64,000 nucleotides of DNA from Nocardia puris (GTDB taxonomy: Bacteria > Actinomycetota > Actinomycetes > Mycobacteriales > Mycobacteriaceae). A model generated the notes under the pieces. It saw only the letters and a list, made by a program, of their open reading frames with translations, was not told the DNA's origin and did not search any database. The stretch's first letter is position 1. The number at the start of each line of letters is the position of its first letter. Made by a program: the position numbers and the translations under genes. Below are positions 44,459-53,503 of the stretch, one piece after another. The stretch spans positions 1-64,000 of the forward strand of contig NZ_QNRE01000010.1 of assembly GCF_003315035.1 (NCBI RefSeq). Reading direction: 5' to 3'.

Positions 44459-46059
44459 GCCTCTCCCCGGAACTGCTGCCCGCGCTCGCACCGCTGCCGG
44501 TGCTGCTGCCGCTGCTCGCGGCGGCCGCCACGCTGGTATTCGGCCGCAGGCCGCGCACCCAGAGCGCGCTCACCCTCGGTACGCTCAGCGCGACCGTCCT
44601 CATCTGCGGCGCGCTGCTCTTCCTGGCCGACCAGCACGGCACCACCGCGGTGCAGGTGGGCGGGTGGGACACCCCGATCGGCATCACCTTGGTGGTGGAC
44701 CGGCTCTCGGCGTCCATGCTGCTCATCTCCTCGATCGTGCTGCTGGCCGTCTCGATCTACGGCGCAGGCCAGAACATCCGCGACGGTGACGACCGCCAGC
44801 CCACTTCCATCTACCGGCCGACCTACCTGGTGCTGACCGCGGGCGTTTCCGCGGCCTTCCTGGCCGGCGACCTGTTCAACCTGTTCGTCGGCTTCGAGAT
44901 CCTGCTCGCCGCGTCGTTCGTGCTGCTCACCGTCGGCGCGACCGCCGAGCGCATCCGCGCGGGCATCGCCTACGTCATGGTGTCGATGCTGTCGTCGGTG
45001 ATCTTCCTGGCGGGTATCGGTCTGGCCTACGCCACCACCGGCACCCTCAATATCGCCCAACTGGCGGTCCGACTCGGCGAGGCGCCCGAGGGCGTGCGGA
45101 CCGCGGTCTACGCCGTGCTGCTCGTCGCGTTCGGCATCAAGGCGGCGGTGTTCCCGCTGTCGAACTGGCTGCCCGACTCCTACCCGACCGCACCCGCGCC
45201 GGTCACCGCAGTCTTCGCCGGCTTGCTGACCAAAGTCGGCGTGTACGCGATCCTGCGCACGCATACGCTGTTCTTCCCCGACGGCGGCTTCACCACCATC
45301 CTGATGGTGTGCGGTCTGCTGACCATGCTCGTCGGCATCCTCGGCGCGATCGCTCAGAACGACATCCGCCGACTGCTCTCGTTCACCCTGGTCAGCCACA
45401 TCGGCTACATGATCTTCGGCGTCGGGTTGGCCAGCACCAGCGGCCTGGCGGGCGCGGTGTTCTACGTCGCCCACCACATTCTGGTACAGACCGCGCTGTT
45501 CCTGGTGGTGGGCCTGATCGAGCGACAAGCCGGGTCCACCTCGCTGCGCAGGCTCGGCGGACTGGCCACGGCGAGCCCGCTGCTGGCCATCCTGTTCCTG
45601 ATACCCGCGCTGAATCTGAGCGGTATCCCGCCATTCTCCGGCTTCATCGGTAAAGCCGCGCTGCTACAGGCGGGCGCCCTGGATGGCAGCGTCCTGGCCT
45701 GGGTGTTGGCCTCCGGCGCGGTGGTGACCAGCCTGCTCACCCTCTACGTGGTGGCGCGCGTGTGGTCCAAAGCGTTCTGGCGGCCCCGCGTCGAGGCGCC
45801 CGAAGGGCACCTCACGGCGGCGCGCCCGCCGACGCTGGTCGAGGACTCGACGGATGTGCTCTACGACGAGCGCACCGATCCCGGGCGTATCCCGGCGCTG
45901 ATGCTGTTCGCCACCGGCGCCCTGGTCGCGGTGAGCCTGAGCCTGACGGTACTGGCCGGGCCGATGCTGTCGATCGCCGACCGGGCCGCGGAAGATCTGC
46001 ACAACCCGGCGGTCTACATCGGCGCGGTGCTCGGCGGTGGGGAGGAGGGCTCACAATGA
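44455..46059 (+). CDS. mrpD: Mrp antiporter subunit D
   Basis: 534-aa NuoN/NuoM-like membrane subunit starting at TTG 44455. Typical motifs are LLTVGATAERIRAGIAYVMVSMLSS in the helix region, the proton-channel segment FPLSNWLPDSYPTAPAPVTAVFAGLLTKVGVYAILR (listed by its key residues: Lys of KVGVY, Pro-rich turn) and RRLLSFTLVSHIGYM. It works with MrpA in ion translocation. Overlaps of 4 bp on both sides show co-translation within the Mrp operon. The C-terminal tail after residue 445 is soluble and acidic. Confidence 0.95.
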   Translation: MSLSPELLPALAPLPVLLPLLAAAATLVFGRRPRTQSALTLGTLSATVLICGALLFLADQHGTTAVQVGGWDTPIGITLVVDRLSASMLLISSIVLLAVSIYGAGQNIRDGDDRQPTSIYRPTYLVLTAGVSAAFLAGDLFNLFVGFEILLAASFVLLTVGATAERIRAGIAYVMVSMLSSVIFLAGIGLAYATTGTLNIAQLAVRLGEAPEGVRTAVYAVLLVAFGIKAAVFPLSNWLPDSYPTAPAPVTAVFAGLLTKVGVYAILRTHTLFFPDGGFTTILMVCGLLTMLVGILGAIAQNDIRRLLSFTLVSHIGYMIFGVGLASTSGLAGAVFYVAHHILVQTALFLVVGLIERQAGSTSLRRLGGLATASPLLAILFLIPALNLSGIPPFSGFIGKAALLQAGALDGSVLAWVLASGAVVTSLLTLYVVARVWSKAFWRPRVEAPEGHLTAARPPTLVEDSTDVLYDERTDPGRIPALMLFATGALVAVSLSLTVLAGPMLSIADRAAEDLHNPAVYIGAVLGGGEEGSQ

Positions 46060-46592
46060 CGAACTGGCGTCCGAGCAAGGAGACGGTGCTGCGCGTCGCG
46101 CTCCTGCTGTGGCTGGCGTTCGTGTACATGCTGTTGTGGGGACATCTGACCGTCGGCAACCTGGTCGCCGGCCTGGCGGTCGGCGCGCTGGTCATGGTGG
46201 CGCTGCCGTTGCCGCGCATTCCGGTCGCCGGGCGGTTGAATCCACTGGCGATCATCGAGGTCGCCGCCGTGATGACCTATTACGGCATCGAATCGAGCTT
46301 GCAGATCGCCTGGTTCGCCGTCCGGCCGGGTCCACCGCCCGTTTCCGGAGTGCTGCGGGTGGGCCTGAGCACCCGGTCGGATCTGGTGTTGGTGCTGATC
46401 GTCGACCTGTTGAACCTCATTCCGGGGACCATGGCGCTCGAGATCGACCGGCACCGATGCCTGGTCTACGTCCATGTGCTCGACGTCGGCAGCGAGGCCG
46501 CGGTAGCGAAGTTCTACCACCAGACCCGCCGTATCGAGCGCCTGCTGATCTCCGCTTTCGAGCGGCCCGTTCTCAAACCAGTGCGGAGGTGA
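46056..46592 (+). CDS. mrpE: Mrp antiporter subunit E
   Basis: 178-aa membrane subunit from ATG 46056, with GGAGGAGGG about 8 bases upstream and a 4-bp overlap with mrpD. Two hydrophobic segments at the N-terminus (LLLWLAFVYMLLWGHLTVGNLVAG) precede a conserved soluble part with LVLVLIVDLLNLIPGTMALEI and YVHVLDV, as in MrpE. It is required for antiporter complex assembly in other bacteria. The GTG of mrpF follows after a 4-bp gap. Confidence 0.94.
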   Translation: MTNWRPSKETVLRVALLLWLAFVYMLLWGHLTVGNLVAGLAVGALVMVALPLPRIPVAGRLNPLAIIEVAAVMTYYGIESSLQIAWFAVRPGPPPVSGVLRVGLSTRSDLVLVLIVDLLNLIPGTMALEIDRHRCLVYVHVLDVGSEAAVAKFYHQTRRIERLLISAFERPVLKPVRR

Positions 46593-46596
46593 TTCG

Positions 46597-46857
46597 GTGA
46601 CTGTCGTCGCGATCGTCGCGGCCGTGCTGCTGTCGGCCGCCGCAATCCTCACCAGCTATCGGATCTTGGCCGGTCCCAGCACCCTCGACCGGGTGGTGGG
46701 CATCGACTCGCTGATGGCGATCGCCATGGCCGGGCTGGCGGTGTGGGCCGCCTACTCCGGCGACACCGCGGTGGTGCCCGCCATCGTGGCGCTGGCGTTG
46801 GTCGGCTTCCTCGGTTCCGCGGCCGTGACCCGATTCCGTGTGAGGGACGACCGATGA
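46597..46857 (+). CDS. mrpF: Mrp antiporter subunit F
   Basis: 86-aa three-helix membrane protein starting at GTG 46597, preceded by GGAGG. The family pattern is visible: YRILAGPSTLDRVVGIDSLM after the first helix, then AVVPAIVALALVGFLGSAAVTRF. Overlaps mrpG by 4 bp. Confidence 0.94.
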   Translation: MTVVAIVAAVLLSAAAILTSYRILAGPSTLDRVVGIDSLMAIAMAGLAVWAAYSGDTAVVPAIVALALVGFLGSAAVTRFRVRDDR

Positions 46858-47189
46858 CCGCTTGGCAATGGGTGTCCTCGGCCTTGATCCTGAGCGGCTC
46901 GGTGCTGGCGTGCACGGCGGCGATCGCGATCGTCCGATTTCCCGACACTTTCACCAGGATGCATGCGGCTACCAAACCGCAGGTCGTCGGGCTGGTGCTG
47001 GTGCTGACCGGCACCGGCCTCGAGATCAGGGACAAGAGCGCCGACGTCTGGATGCTCGCCTTGGTGGCGCTGTTCGCCCTGCTCACTGCCCCCGTGATCG
47101 CCCATCTGATCGGCCGCACCGCCTATCGCGAGCAGCGGCACCGCGACGGCCTCCTGCGTGTCAACGAACTCGGCGACGAGCTGGACTGA
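46854..47189 (+). CDS. mrpG: Mrp antiporter subunit G
   Basis: 111-aa three-helix membrane protein from ATG 46854, the last gene of the Mrp operon. Diagnostic stretch IVRFPDTFTRMHAATKPQVVG follows the first helix (here the RFPDxxTRxHAxxK motif), then TAPVIAHLIGRTAYR near the end. No clear terminator is visible after it; about 220 bp separate it from the convergent PAP2 gene. Confidence 0.94.
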   Translation: MTAWQWVSSALILSGSVLACTAAIAIVRFPDTFTRMHAATKPQVVGLVLVLTGTGLEIRDKSADVWMLALVALFALLTAPVIAHLIGRTAYREQRHRDGLLRVNELGDELD

Positions 47190-47413
47190 GGGCCCCGCGC
47201 TGTTCCCCGTGCCATTTCCCCCATGACCACGGACGAGGCGATGCTGGTGGGCACCGCACGCGCGCACCGGCGGACGTGAGCGAGTCCGCGGAGACCGGCT
47301 CGGCGAACTGTCGTGCGCGCCCGTGCCGCCGAGGCGCCGACCGACCTTACAGAGCACTGGAATGCCCAGCGGTGATATCCCTCGCCGCCGGCCTCGCACT
47401 CCGAGTGGCGTTC

Positions 47414-48772
47414 TCAGGAACGGGTCGACAGGGACGCCTTCTCGACGGGCGCCGCCACGGTCCGCTCCACGAACCACGTCGCGTGGAAGGCGGCCGCCAT
47501 ACCCGCCAGCATGGCGAGCAGTACGGTGCCCGCCGGGACCGCGTACTCCGCCATCGGCACCGCCAGGTATCGGTAACACAGCAGCAGGCCGACGAACAGC
47601 AGCGCGCCGCCCGCGACCAGCCGGATGCGGAACCAGCCCCAGCCGCGCTCCGGATCGCGTAGCGCCGACTCCACCGTCAGGCAGAGAACCGCGCCCGCGA
47701 TCAGGTCGACACCGTAGTGGTAGCCGAACCCGAGGGTGGCGGTCACCGTGCACACCAGCCAGAACGTGCCGCCCCAACGCAACCAGCGCGGCGCGGGTGA
47801 ACCGTCCGGGGCACGGCGGGTGTGCAGGAACACCGACAGCGCCCACGCCGTATGCATGGACGGCATGCAGTTGCGGGGGGTGTATTCGTCGAACGGCAGC
47901 GGCGCGGGGTTGCGGTCCAGCGGCGGCAGCGCGTCGGGCCAGTAGTTGCCGATCTGGAAGCCCTGCCCGTCGGCGCCGAACGCGAACATCGGGCCCACCA
48001 CGGGGAAGAACACGTACACCAGCGGGCCGACCAGGCCGAGCACCAGGAACGTCCGCACCAGGTAGTGGCTCGGCCAGCGTCCGGAATCGGCCACTCGCCG
48101 CAGCTGCCAGGCCGCCACGACGATCGCCGCCACCGGCAGCTCGATGTACACCCAGTGCAGCACCGCGTACACGACCGGCCCGAGCGTGTCGATCACCCGG
48201 CCGAGCACCCACGAGGGATCGCCGAGCGCGTGGTCGGCCAGCAACAGGTACTCGTCGAGCACATCCGGCTGACTGATGACGGTGATGTGCAACCACACGT
48301 CGCCGACCTTGGTGGCCAGGATCAGCAGCGCGCCCAGGGCGGCGGCGTGCAGCGCGTTGCGGCGCTCGACGCCGGTCCACCGCCACCACGCGACGACCGC
48401 GAGTCCGGTGAGCACCAGGGTGGGACCGTTGCCGACGGCGAACGGCCCACCGGCCAGCAGCCGCGCCCCGGCGAACACCGCATCGATGCCGACGGCCAGT
48501 CCGACGGCGACGAGCCTGCGCCGCGCGGTGATACCCACCAACGCGAGCAGGAATCCGGCCCACGGCACGGACATGGATTTCGGGGTGCCCGCGTAGTCGC
48601 GCCACAGGCTCGCCAGCGGGCCTTCGAAACCTTGCCGGACGGCCACGACCTGTAAGCCGATCAGCAGGACGGGCACCGCGGCGACCGCGATCGTCAGCAG
48701 GAGCCGCGCCGGCGGTATCCCCCACCGCCGCACCGCACTTCCCACATCGGAATTCGGGTCTTCGACAAGCAC
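47414..48772 (-). CDS. PAP2-superfamily membrane phosphatase/transferase
   Basis: 452-aa polytopic membrane protein of the PAP2 superfamily, inositolphosphotransferase (Aur1/Ipt1)-like branch. The catalytic motifs are RNCMPSMHTAWAL (about residue 302-314) and the distal GFGYHYGVDLIAGAVL (about 352-367), giving the His-His-Asp set. Around ten helices flank these. Similar genes in mycobacteria (for example the Rv0308 type) are unassigned; lipid-phosphate or glycolipid headgroup chemistry at the outer membrane face is plausible. It stands alone, convergent with the Mrp operon. Confidence 0.85.
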   Translation of the reverse strand: MLVEDPNSDVGSAVRRWGIPPARLLLTIAVAAVPVLLIGLQVVAVRQGFEGPLASLWRDYAGTPKSMSVPWAGFLLALVGITARRRLVAVGLAVGIDAVFAGARLLAGGPFAVGNGPTLVLTGLAVVAWWRWTGVERRNALHAAALGALLILATKVGDVWLHITVISQPDVLDEYLLLADHALGDPSWVLGRVIDTLGPVVYAVLHWVYIELPVAAIVVAAWQLRRVADSGRWPSHYLVRTFLVLGLVGPLVYVFFPVVGPMFAFGADGQGFQIGNYWPDALPPLDRNPAPLPFDEYTPRNCMPSMHTAWALSVFLHTRRAPDGSPAPRWLRWGGTFWLVCTVTATLGFGYHYGVDLIAGAVLCLTVESALRDPERGWGWFRIRLVAGGALLFVGLLLCYRYLAVPMAEYAVPAGTVLLAMLAGMAAAFHATWFVERTVAAPVEKASLSTRS

Positions 48773-48839
48773 CCGACCATAGTAAACGGGAGATTACGAG
48801 GGTCATCCGGCGCTGTGAACGGCCGGCGACCGAAAGGCG

Positions 48840-49982
48840 CTACTGGTTGAGCTCTTCGACCAGTGCGTCCACCACCGCGACCAGATCGCCCTGGGCGGCG
48901 GCCGCCACCTTGCGCTGACGCTGGTAGGAGGCCCCACGCTGGGGAATCTCGGCGACAGCTGCGAGCTCGTCGGCGCAGCCGAGTCGCTTCGCGGTGGGCT
49001 CGAGCCGGTTCAGGAGGTCGTTCAGGTCGTCGGTCACCAACCGCTCGTTGCTGGCCGCGTCTGTGATGACGATCGCATCCAAGCCGTAACGTGCGGCGCG
49101 CCACTTGTTTTCCTGTACGTGCCAGGGCGGCAGCACGTCGAGTTGTTCGCCCGCCTCCACGCGCCGGTCCAGATCCACCACGAGACAGTGGATGAACGCC
49201 GCGAGCGCCGCGAGTTCGCGCTGGGTCGAGATCCCGTCGCAGACGCGGATTTCGATGGTGCCCCACTTCGGGGCGGGCCGGATGTCCCAGTGCATCCCGC
49301 CGAGTTGTTCGAACACACCGGTTTTCAGCTGGTCGTGCACGAAAAGCTCGAACTGGCGCCAATTCTCGAACTGGAACGGCAGCCCGGCCGTGGGCAGCTG
49401 CTGGAACATGAGCGTGCGGTTGCTCGCGTAGCCGGTGTCGGTGCCCGCCCACATCGGCGAGGAGGCCGACAGCGCCAGCAGGTGCGGATACGCGGAGAGC
49501 AGCGAGTTCAGGATCGGAAAGACCTTCTCCCGGTGCGAGACTCCGACGTGCACGTGCACGCCCCAGATCATCATCTGGCGGCCCCACCACTGAGTGCGCT
49601 CGATCAGTTCGTCGTAATGCTCGGAGCGGGTGAGCTGCTGGGCCGACCACTGCGCGAACGGATGGGTGCCCGCGCAGAACAGGTCCACGCCGAGCGGGTC
49701 CGCGGCGCGGCGCACCGTATCCATGGTGGCGCGCAGATCGTCCACCGCGGCACCGACCGTGTCGTGCACACCGGTGACGATCTCGACGGTGTTGCGCAGC
49801 AGTTCCTTGGTGAGCTGCGGGGTGCCGTCCCAGGCGCGCACGTCACCGACGGCGTCGAACACCGCCGAGGCGGTGTTCGACAGGTCGCGCGTCACCTTGT
49901 CGACGAGCGCGATCTCCCATTCGATGCCGATCGTCGGCCGAGGCGATCCTGGAAAAGGAACATGCTGGATAGCCCCGCCCAT
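48840..49982 (-). CDS. carboxylate-amine ligase (YbdK-type glutamate--cysteine ligase family)
   Basis: 380-aa ATP-dependent ligase of glutamate--cysteine ligase family 2. It begins with PTIGIEWEIALVDKVTRDLSNTA and contains CAGTHPFAQWS, WGRQMMIWGVHVHVGVSHREKV and the C-terminal GLDAIVITDA and RLGCADEL segments. These match YbdK-like carboxylate-amine ligases and the mycobacterial Rv0433 type. True gamma-glutamylcysteine synthesis is weak in YbdK, and these organisms use mycothiol, so the real substrate is unclear. It lies 15 bp downstream of sodC in the same direction, an arrangement also matching Rv0432-Rv0433. Confidence 0.88.
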   Translation of the reverse strand: MGGAIQHVPFPGSPRPTIGIEWEIALVDKVTRDLSNTASAVFDAVGDVRAWDGTPQLTKELLRNTVEIVTGVHDTVGAAVDDLRATMDTVRRAADPLGVDLFCAGTHPFAQWSAQQLTRSEHYDELIERTQWWGRQMMIWGVHVHVGVSHREKVFPILNSLLSAYPHLLALSASSPMWAGTDTGYASNRTLMFQQLPTAGLPFQFENWRQFELFVHDQLKTGVFEQLGGMHWDIRPAPKWGTIEIRVCDGISTQRELAALAAFIHCLVVDLDRRVEAGEQLDVLPPWHVQENKWRAARYGLDAIVITDAASNERLVTDDLNDLLNRLEPTAKRLGCADELAAVAEIPQRGASYQRQRKVAAAAQGDLVAVVDALVEELNQ

Positions 49983-49997
49983 CTGCGCCTGCCTCGT

Positions 49998-50699
<702 letters not shown>

Positions 50700-50710
50700 C
50701 GGAGAACTCC

Positions 50711-50735
50711 TTTACGAGTACCGAGTTTACGAGTA
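50711..50735. promoter_or_regulatory. direct-repeat operator candidate upstream of sodC
   Basis: TTTACGAGTA occurs twice (50711-50720 and 50726-50735), 15 bp apart, directly ahead of the sodC start. The second copy continues into a TTTAC-GA-GTAAA near-palindrome (50726-50737). Placement suggests control of sodC; the factor is unknown. Confidence 0.5.
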
Positions 50736-50825
50736 AAGCTGGGTGGACACGTTCGTTACCGGACAAGATGATGCCACGGCCGCCGTGTCGCGCCGCGCAT
50801 GGGTTGGCCGCACGAGGCGTGGCTC

Positions 50826-51392
50826 TCAGTTGCCCGTCAAGATCACCACGACGCCCGGGGCGCCGCTCGCCAGCCCTGACGTCTTCGGTTCGGCCACCGC
50901 GCCGATTTCCTCGGCGATAGCCACCGCCGCTTCCCGCTCCCCGGGTGAATTCCCGTAGTACACAGTCGTTCTCGCCAGATTCTCGCCCGCGTAGTTGCCC
51001 GCGGTCACGTTGGTCCAGCCCGAGGCGGTCAGCTGGTTCGCGGTGCGCTGGGCCAGGCCCGCCACCAGACTGTTGTTCAGCACCCGCACCGGCACCGCGC
51101 GATCGGCGGCGGCCTCGGTGGTCGTGGTCGTCGTGGTGGTGGTGGTCGGCGCCGCCGTGGTCGTGGTGGGCTCATCGGTGGTGGTGGGCGCGGCCGTCGT
51201 CGTGGCGGGGGCCGCCGTGGTCTGCGAGGTGGCCTGCGGCGCGGCCGTGGTCTCCTCGCCGGGCGCCGCCTCGGAGTCCGAACTCGACAGCGACATCGCC
51301 CCGAGTCCGGCGAACACGATGGCCAGCGCGATCAACACCATCGCCAGCGCGCGCAGCGGCGGCCCGCCGGAGGTGGGATTGGGGTAGCTCAC
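50826..51392 (-). CDS. LytR C-terminal-domain membrane protein
   Basis: 188-aa protein with one N-terminal membrane helix (ALAMVLIALAIVFAGLGAM, about residues 15-33). A long Thr/Ala-rich low-complexity linker (about 40-95, with runs of Thr) follows, and then a LytR_C domain: VPVRVLNNSLVAGLAQRTANQLTASGW, then TTVYYGNSPGEREAAVAIAEEIG. The domain faces the cell wall and is probably involved in envelope assembly. It matches the Rv0431 type in mycobacteria, next to the DUF3263 gene and sodC as here. The linker is coded by repetitive GGTGGTGGTCGT-like DNA around 51110-51190. Confidence 0.87.
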   Translation of the reverse strand: MSYPNPTSGGPPLRALAMVLIALAIVFAGLGAMSLSSSDSEAAPGEETTAAPQATSQTTAAPATTTAAPTTTDEPTTTTAAPTTTTTTTTTTEAAADRAVPVRVLNNSLVAGLAQRTANQLTASGWTNVTAGNYAGENLARTTVYYGNSPGEREAAVAIAEEIGAVAEPKTSGLASGAPGVVVILTGN

Positions 51393-51453
51393 GCCATCGA
51401 CCCTAGTCCCACACCGGGCTCTCGCGCCCGTGTCACGCCGGGATCGATCGCCG

Positions 51454-51780
51454 TCATACCTGGAAACCGAGACGCCGTGCCGCCCTGGCCTTCTGCCTGC
51501 TGGCGCGCAGCCTGCGCAGGCGCTTCACCAGCATCGGGTCGGCGGCCAGCGCCTCGGGGCGGTCCACCACCGCGTTGAGCACCTGGTAGTACCGGGTGGG
51601 CGACATGCCGAACAGTTCCCGGATGGCTTCTTCTTTGGCCCCCGCGTACTTCCACCACTGTCGTTCGAAGGCCAGGATGTCGAGTTCGCGGCGGCTCAGG
51701 CCGCTCTCGTCCGCCGTGTCGTGTTCGCTCGCGGGGCCGTTGGGGATCGCGGAAAGGTTCCGAGCCGCTGCGCCGTCCAT
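51454..51780 (-). CDS. DUF3263-family protein
   Basis: 108-aa cytoplasmic protein from the Met of MDGAAARN (51780), which has GAGGGAG five bases upstream; a Met at 51804 is the alternative. The conserved core is SRRELDILAFERQWWKYAGAKEEAIRELFGMSPTRYYQVLNAVVDRPEAL (here described as LDFE.W....G.KE..IRE.FG.S...YYQ.LN), followed by a basic RRLRASRQKARAARRLG tail. This is the actinobacterial DUF3263 family (Rv0430 type), and its helices suggest a DNA-binding role, not proven. It is divergent from def over a 130-bp gap. Confidence 0.87.
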   Translation of the reverse strand: MDGAAARNLSAIPNGPASEHDTADESGLSRRELDILAFERQWWKYAGAKEEAIRELFGMSPTRYYQVLNAVVDRPEALAADPMLVKRLRRLRASRQKARAARRLGFQV

Positions 51781-51912
51781 CTTGCTCCCTCGCCGAGTTG
51801 CCACCAGACGAAAAATGGTGCTTGTACGTCGCGGATCATTGAACCACGCGGCGGCGGGGTTGCTCCCCCTTCACCCCGGCGTGTTGTGTACCCGCAGGTA
51901 GGATTCGTGCCC

Positions 51913-52503
51913 ATGGCCATCCTCCCCATCGTCATCGTCGGTGATCCCGTGTTGCACAACCCGACCGCTCCGGTCACCGAGACCCCGGAGGAGCTGGCCG
52001 GGCTCATCGCGGACATGTACGAGACGCTGGACGCCGCCAACGGCGTCGGGCTGGCGGCCAACCAGGTCGGCGTCGGCAAGCGGCTGTTCGTCTACGACTG
52101 CCCCGATATCGGTGGCGACGGCGTGGCGGTGCGCAGGCGCGGGGCGGTGATCAACCCGGTGCTGGAGACCTCCGCGCTGCCCGAGACCATGCCCGACCCC
52201 GACGACGACGAAGAGGGCTGTCTGTCGGTGCCCGGCGAGCAGTTCCCGACCGGTCGCGCCGAGTGGGCGCGCGTCACCGGCACCGACGAGCACGGCGAGC
52301 CGGTGGATATCGAGGGCAAGGGTTTCTTCGCCAGGATGCTCCAGCACGAGGTGGGACACCTGGACGGGTTCCTGTACGTGGACATGCTGATCGGCCGCAA
52401 CGCCCGCGCCGCGAAGAAGGCCATCAAGCGCAACGGCTGGGGCACGCCGGGGCTGAGCTGGGTGCCCGGCACCGTCCCCGACCCGTTCGGGCATGACGAC
52501 TGA
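51913..52503 (+). CDS. def: peptide deformylase
   Basis: 196-aa metallo-enzyme that removes the formyl group from new proteins. The three defining motifs are present: GVGLAANQ (about residue 44-51), EGCLSVPG (metal Cys about 102) and QHEVGHLDG (two metal His and the catalytic Glu, about 144-152). The start is ATG 51913, probably leaderless: TAGGAT (51899-51904) sits where a -10 element would place transcription at the ATG. Upstream in-frame sequence is not conserved-looking. Its 3' end overlaps the GNAT gene by 11 bp. Confidence 0.96.
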   Translation: MAILPIVIVGDPVLHNPTAPVTETPEELAGLIADMYETLDAANGVGLAANQVGVGKRLFVYDCPDIGGDGVAVRRRGAVINPVLETSALPETMPDPDDDEEGCLSVPGEQFPTGRAEWARVTGTDEHGEPVDIEGKGFFARMLQHEVGHLDGFLYVDMLIGRNARAAKKAIKRNGWGTPGLSWVPGTVPDPFGHDD

Positions 52504-53473
52504 GCCCGCGCACCCGCAGATCCCGCTCGGCCGCCGCGTCGTCATGCGCTACCGGCTGCCCGCCGGCTATCCCCAACCGCTGACGGATGTGATCGGCGAG
52601 CTGCTGGCCACCGACCCGCCGACCGTGCGCGCAGCCGACGGCACCGTCGTGTCGGTCGCGCCGGATCAGGTGGTGGCGTTGAAAGCGCTGGGGCCCAGGC
52701 CGATTCGCACGCGCGAGATCCGGGCGCTGGAATCGGCCGCGGCCGACGGCTGGCCGGGGGTGGAGCACGCGTGGATCGACGGCTGGTTCGCGCGTGGCGG
52801 ATACGATTACACGCAGCGAGCTAATTCTGCTGTACCGCTGGGGATCTCGGGACAACCCGCCGCGCTCACCGCCGACACGCTGGACCGGATCGTCGCGTGG
52901 TACGCCGAGCGCGGGCTGCCCGCGACGCTGCTGCTGCCCGACCGGCTCGCGTCGGCGCCGCCCGGGTGGAACACCTGGAACGAGACGCTCGTCCTCGGCC
53001 TGGACATCGAGAACTTCGTTCTGCCGCAAGGCCCTTCGATGGTGCGCTTCGCCCCCGAGCCCAGCGCCGAGTGGTTGCGGATGCACCGGTATCGCGGCGA
53101 GGACCCGGCCACCCACACCTCGCGCGAGCCCGTCGTCGAGGTGCTCACCGCCGTGCGCGACGGGAATGTCACCTTCGCCACGCTCGGCCTGCCGCAGCCG
53201 ATCGCGATCGGGCGCGGCGCGCACACGGTGGCCACCGACGGGCGGCACTGGGTGGGCCTGACGTGTGTGGCGGTGGCGGCCGAGCACCGCAGGCGTGGCC
53301 TGGCCGCGCTGATCTGCGCCGAGCTGATCCGCTGGGGTCACGAGCGCGGCGCCACGCACGCGTACGTGCAGGTGGAGGCGGGGAACGCGGCGGCGCTGGC
53401 GCTGTATCGCGAGCTAGGTTTCGTGGAGCACCACTCCTACCGCTACGCGGTGCCCGGCACCGGCGGACAATAG
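52493..53473 (+). CDS. GNAT-family N-acetyltransferase
   Basis: 326-aa acetyltransferase from ATG 52493, inside the end of def and so translationally coupled. An N-terminal region of about 180 residues with a small SH3-like segment (LGRRVVMRYRLPAGYPQPLTDVIGELL) precedes a C-terminal GNAT domain. There the acetyl-CoA loop VAAEHRRRGLAALICAELIRWGHERG (key residues RRRGLA) and AYVQVEAGNAAALALYRELGF are clear. It corresponds to the Rv0428c-type gene, which has the same place between xthA and def. Substrate unknown. Confidence 0.88.
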   Translation: MTTEPAHPQIPLGRRVVMRYRLPAGYPQPLTDVIGELLATDPPTVRAADGTVVSVAPDQVVALKALGPRPIRTREIRALESAAADGWPGVEHAWIDGWFARGGYDYTQRANSAVPLGISGQPAALTADTLDRIVAWYAERGLPATLLLPDRLASAPPGWNTWNETLVLGLDIENFVLPQGPSMVRFAPEPSAEWLRMHRYRGEDPATHTSREPVVEVLTAVRDGNVTFATLGLPQPIAIGRGAHTVATDGRHWVGLTCVAVAAEHRRRGLAALICAELIRWGHERGATHAYVQVEAGNAAALALYRELGFVEHHSYRYAVPGTGGQ

Positions 53474-53503
53474 ACATCACCCACCCACTGCGAAAGGCAT
53501 CTC

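Noticed and set aside
51110..51250. Repetitive GGTGGT/GTCGTG stretch that looks like a simple-sequence repeat
   Set aside because: It encodes the Thr/Ala-rich linker of the LytR_C protein, so it is explained by low-complexity coding sequence.
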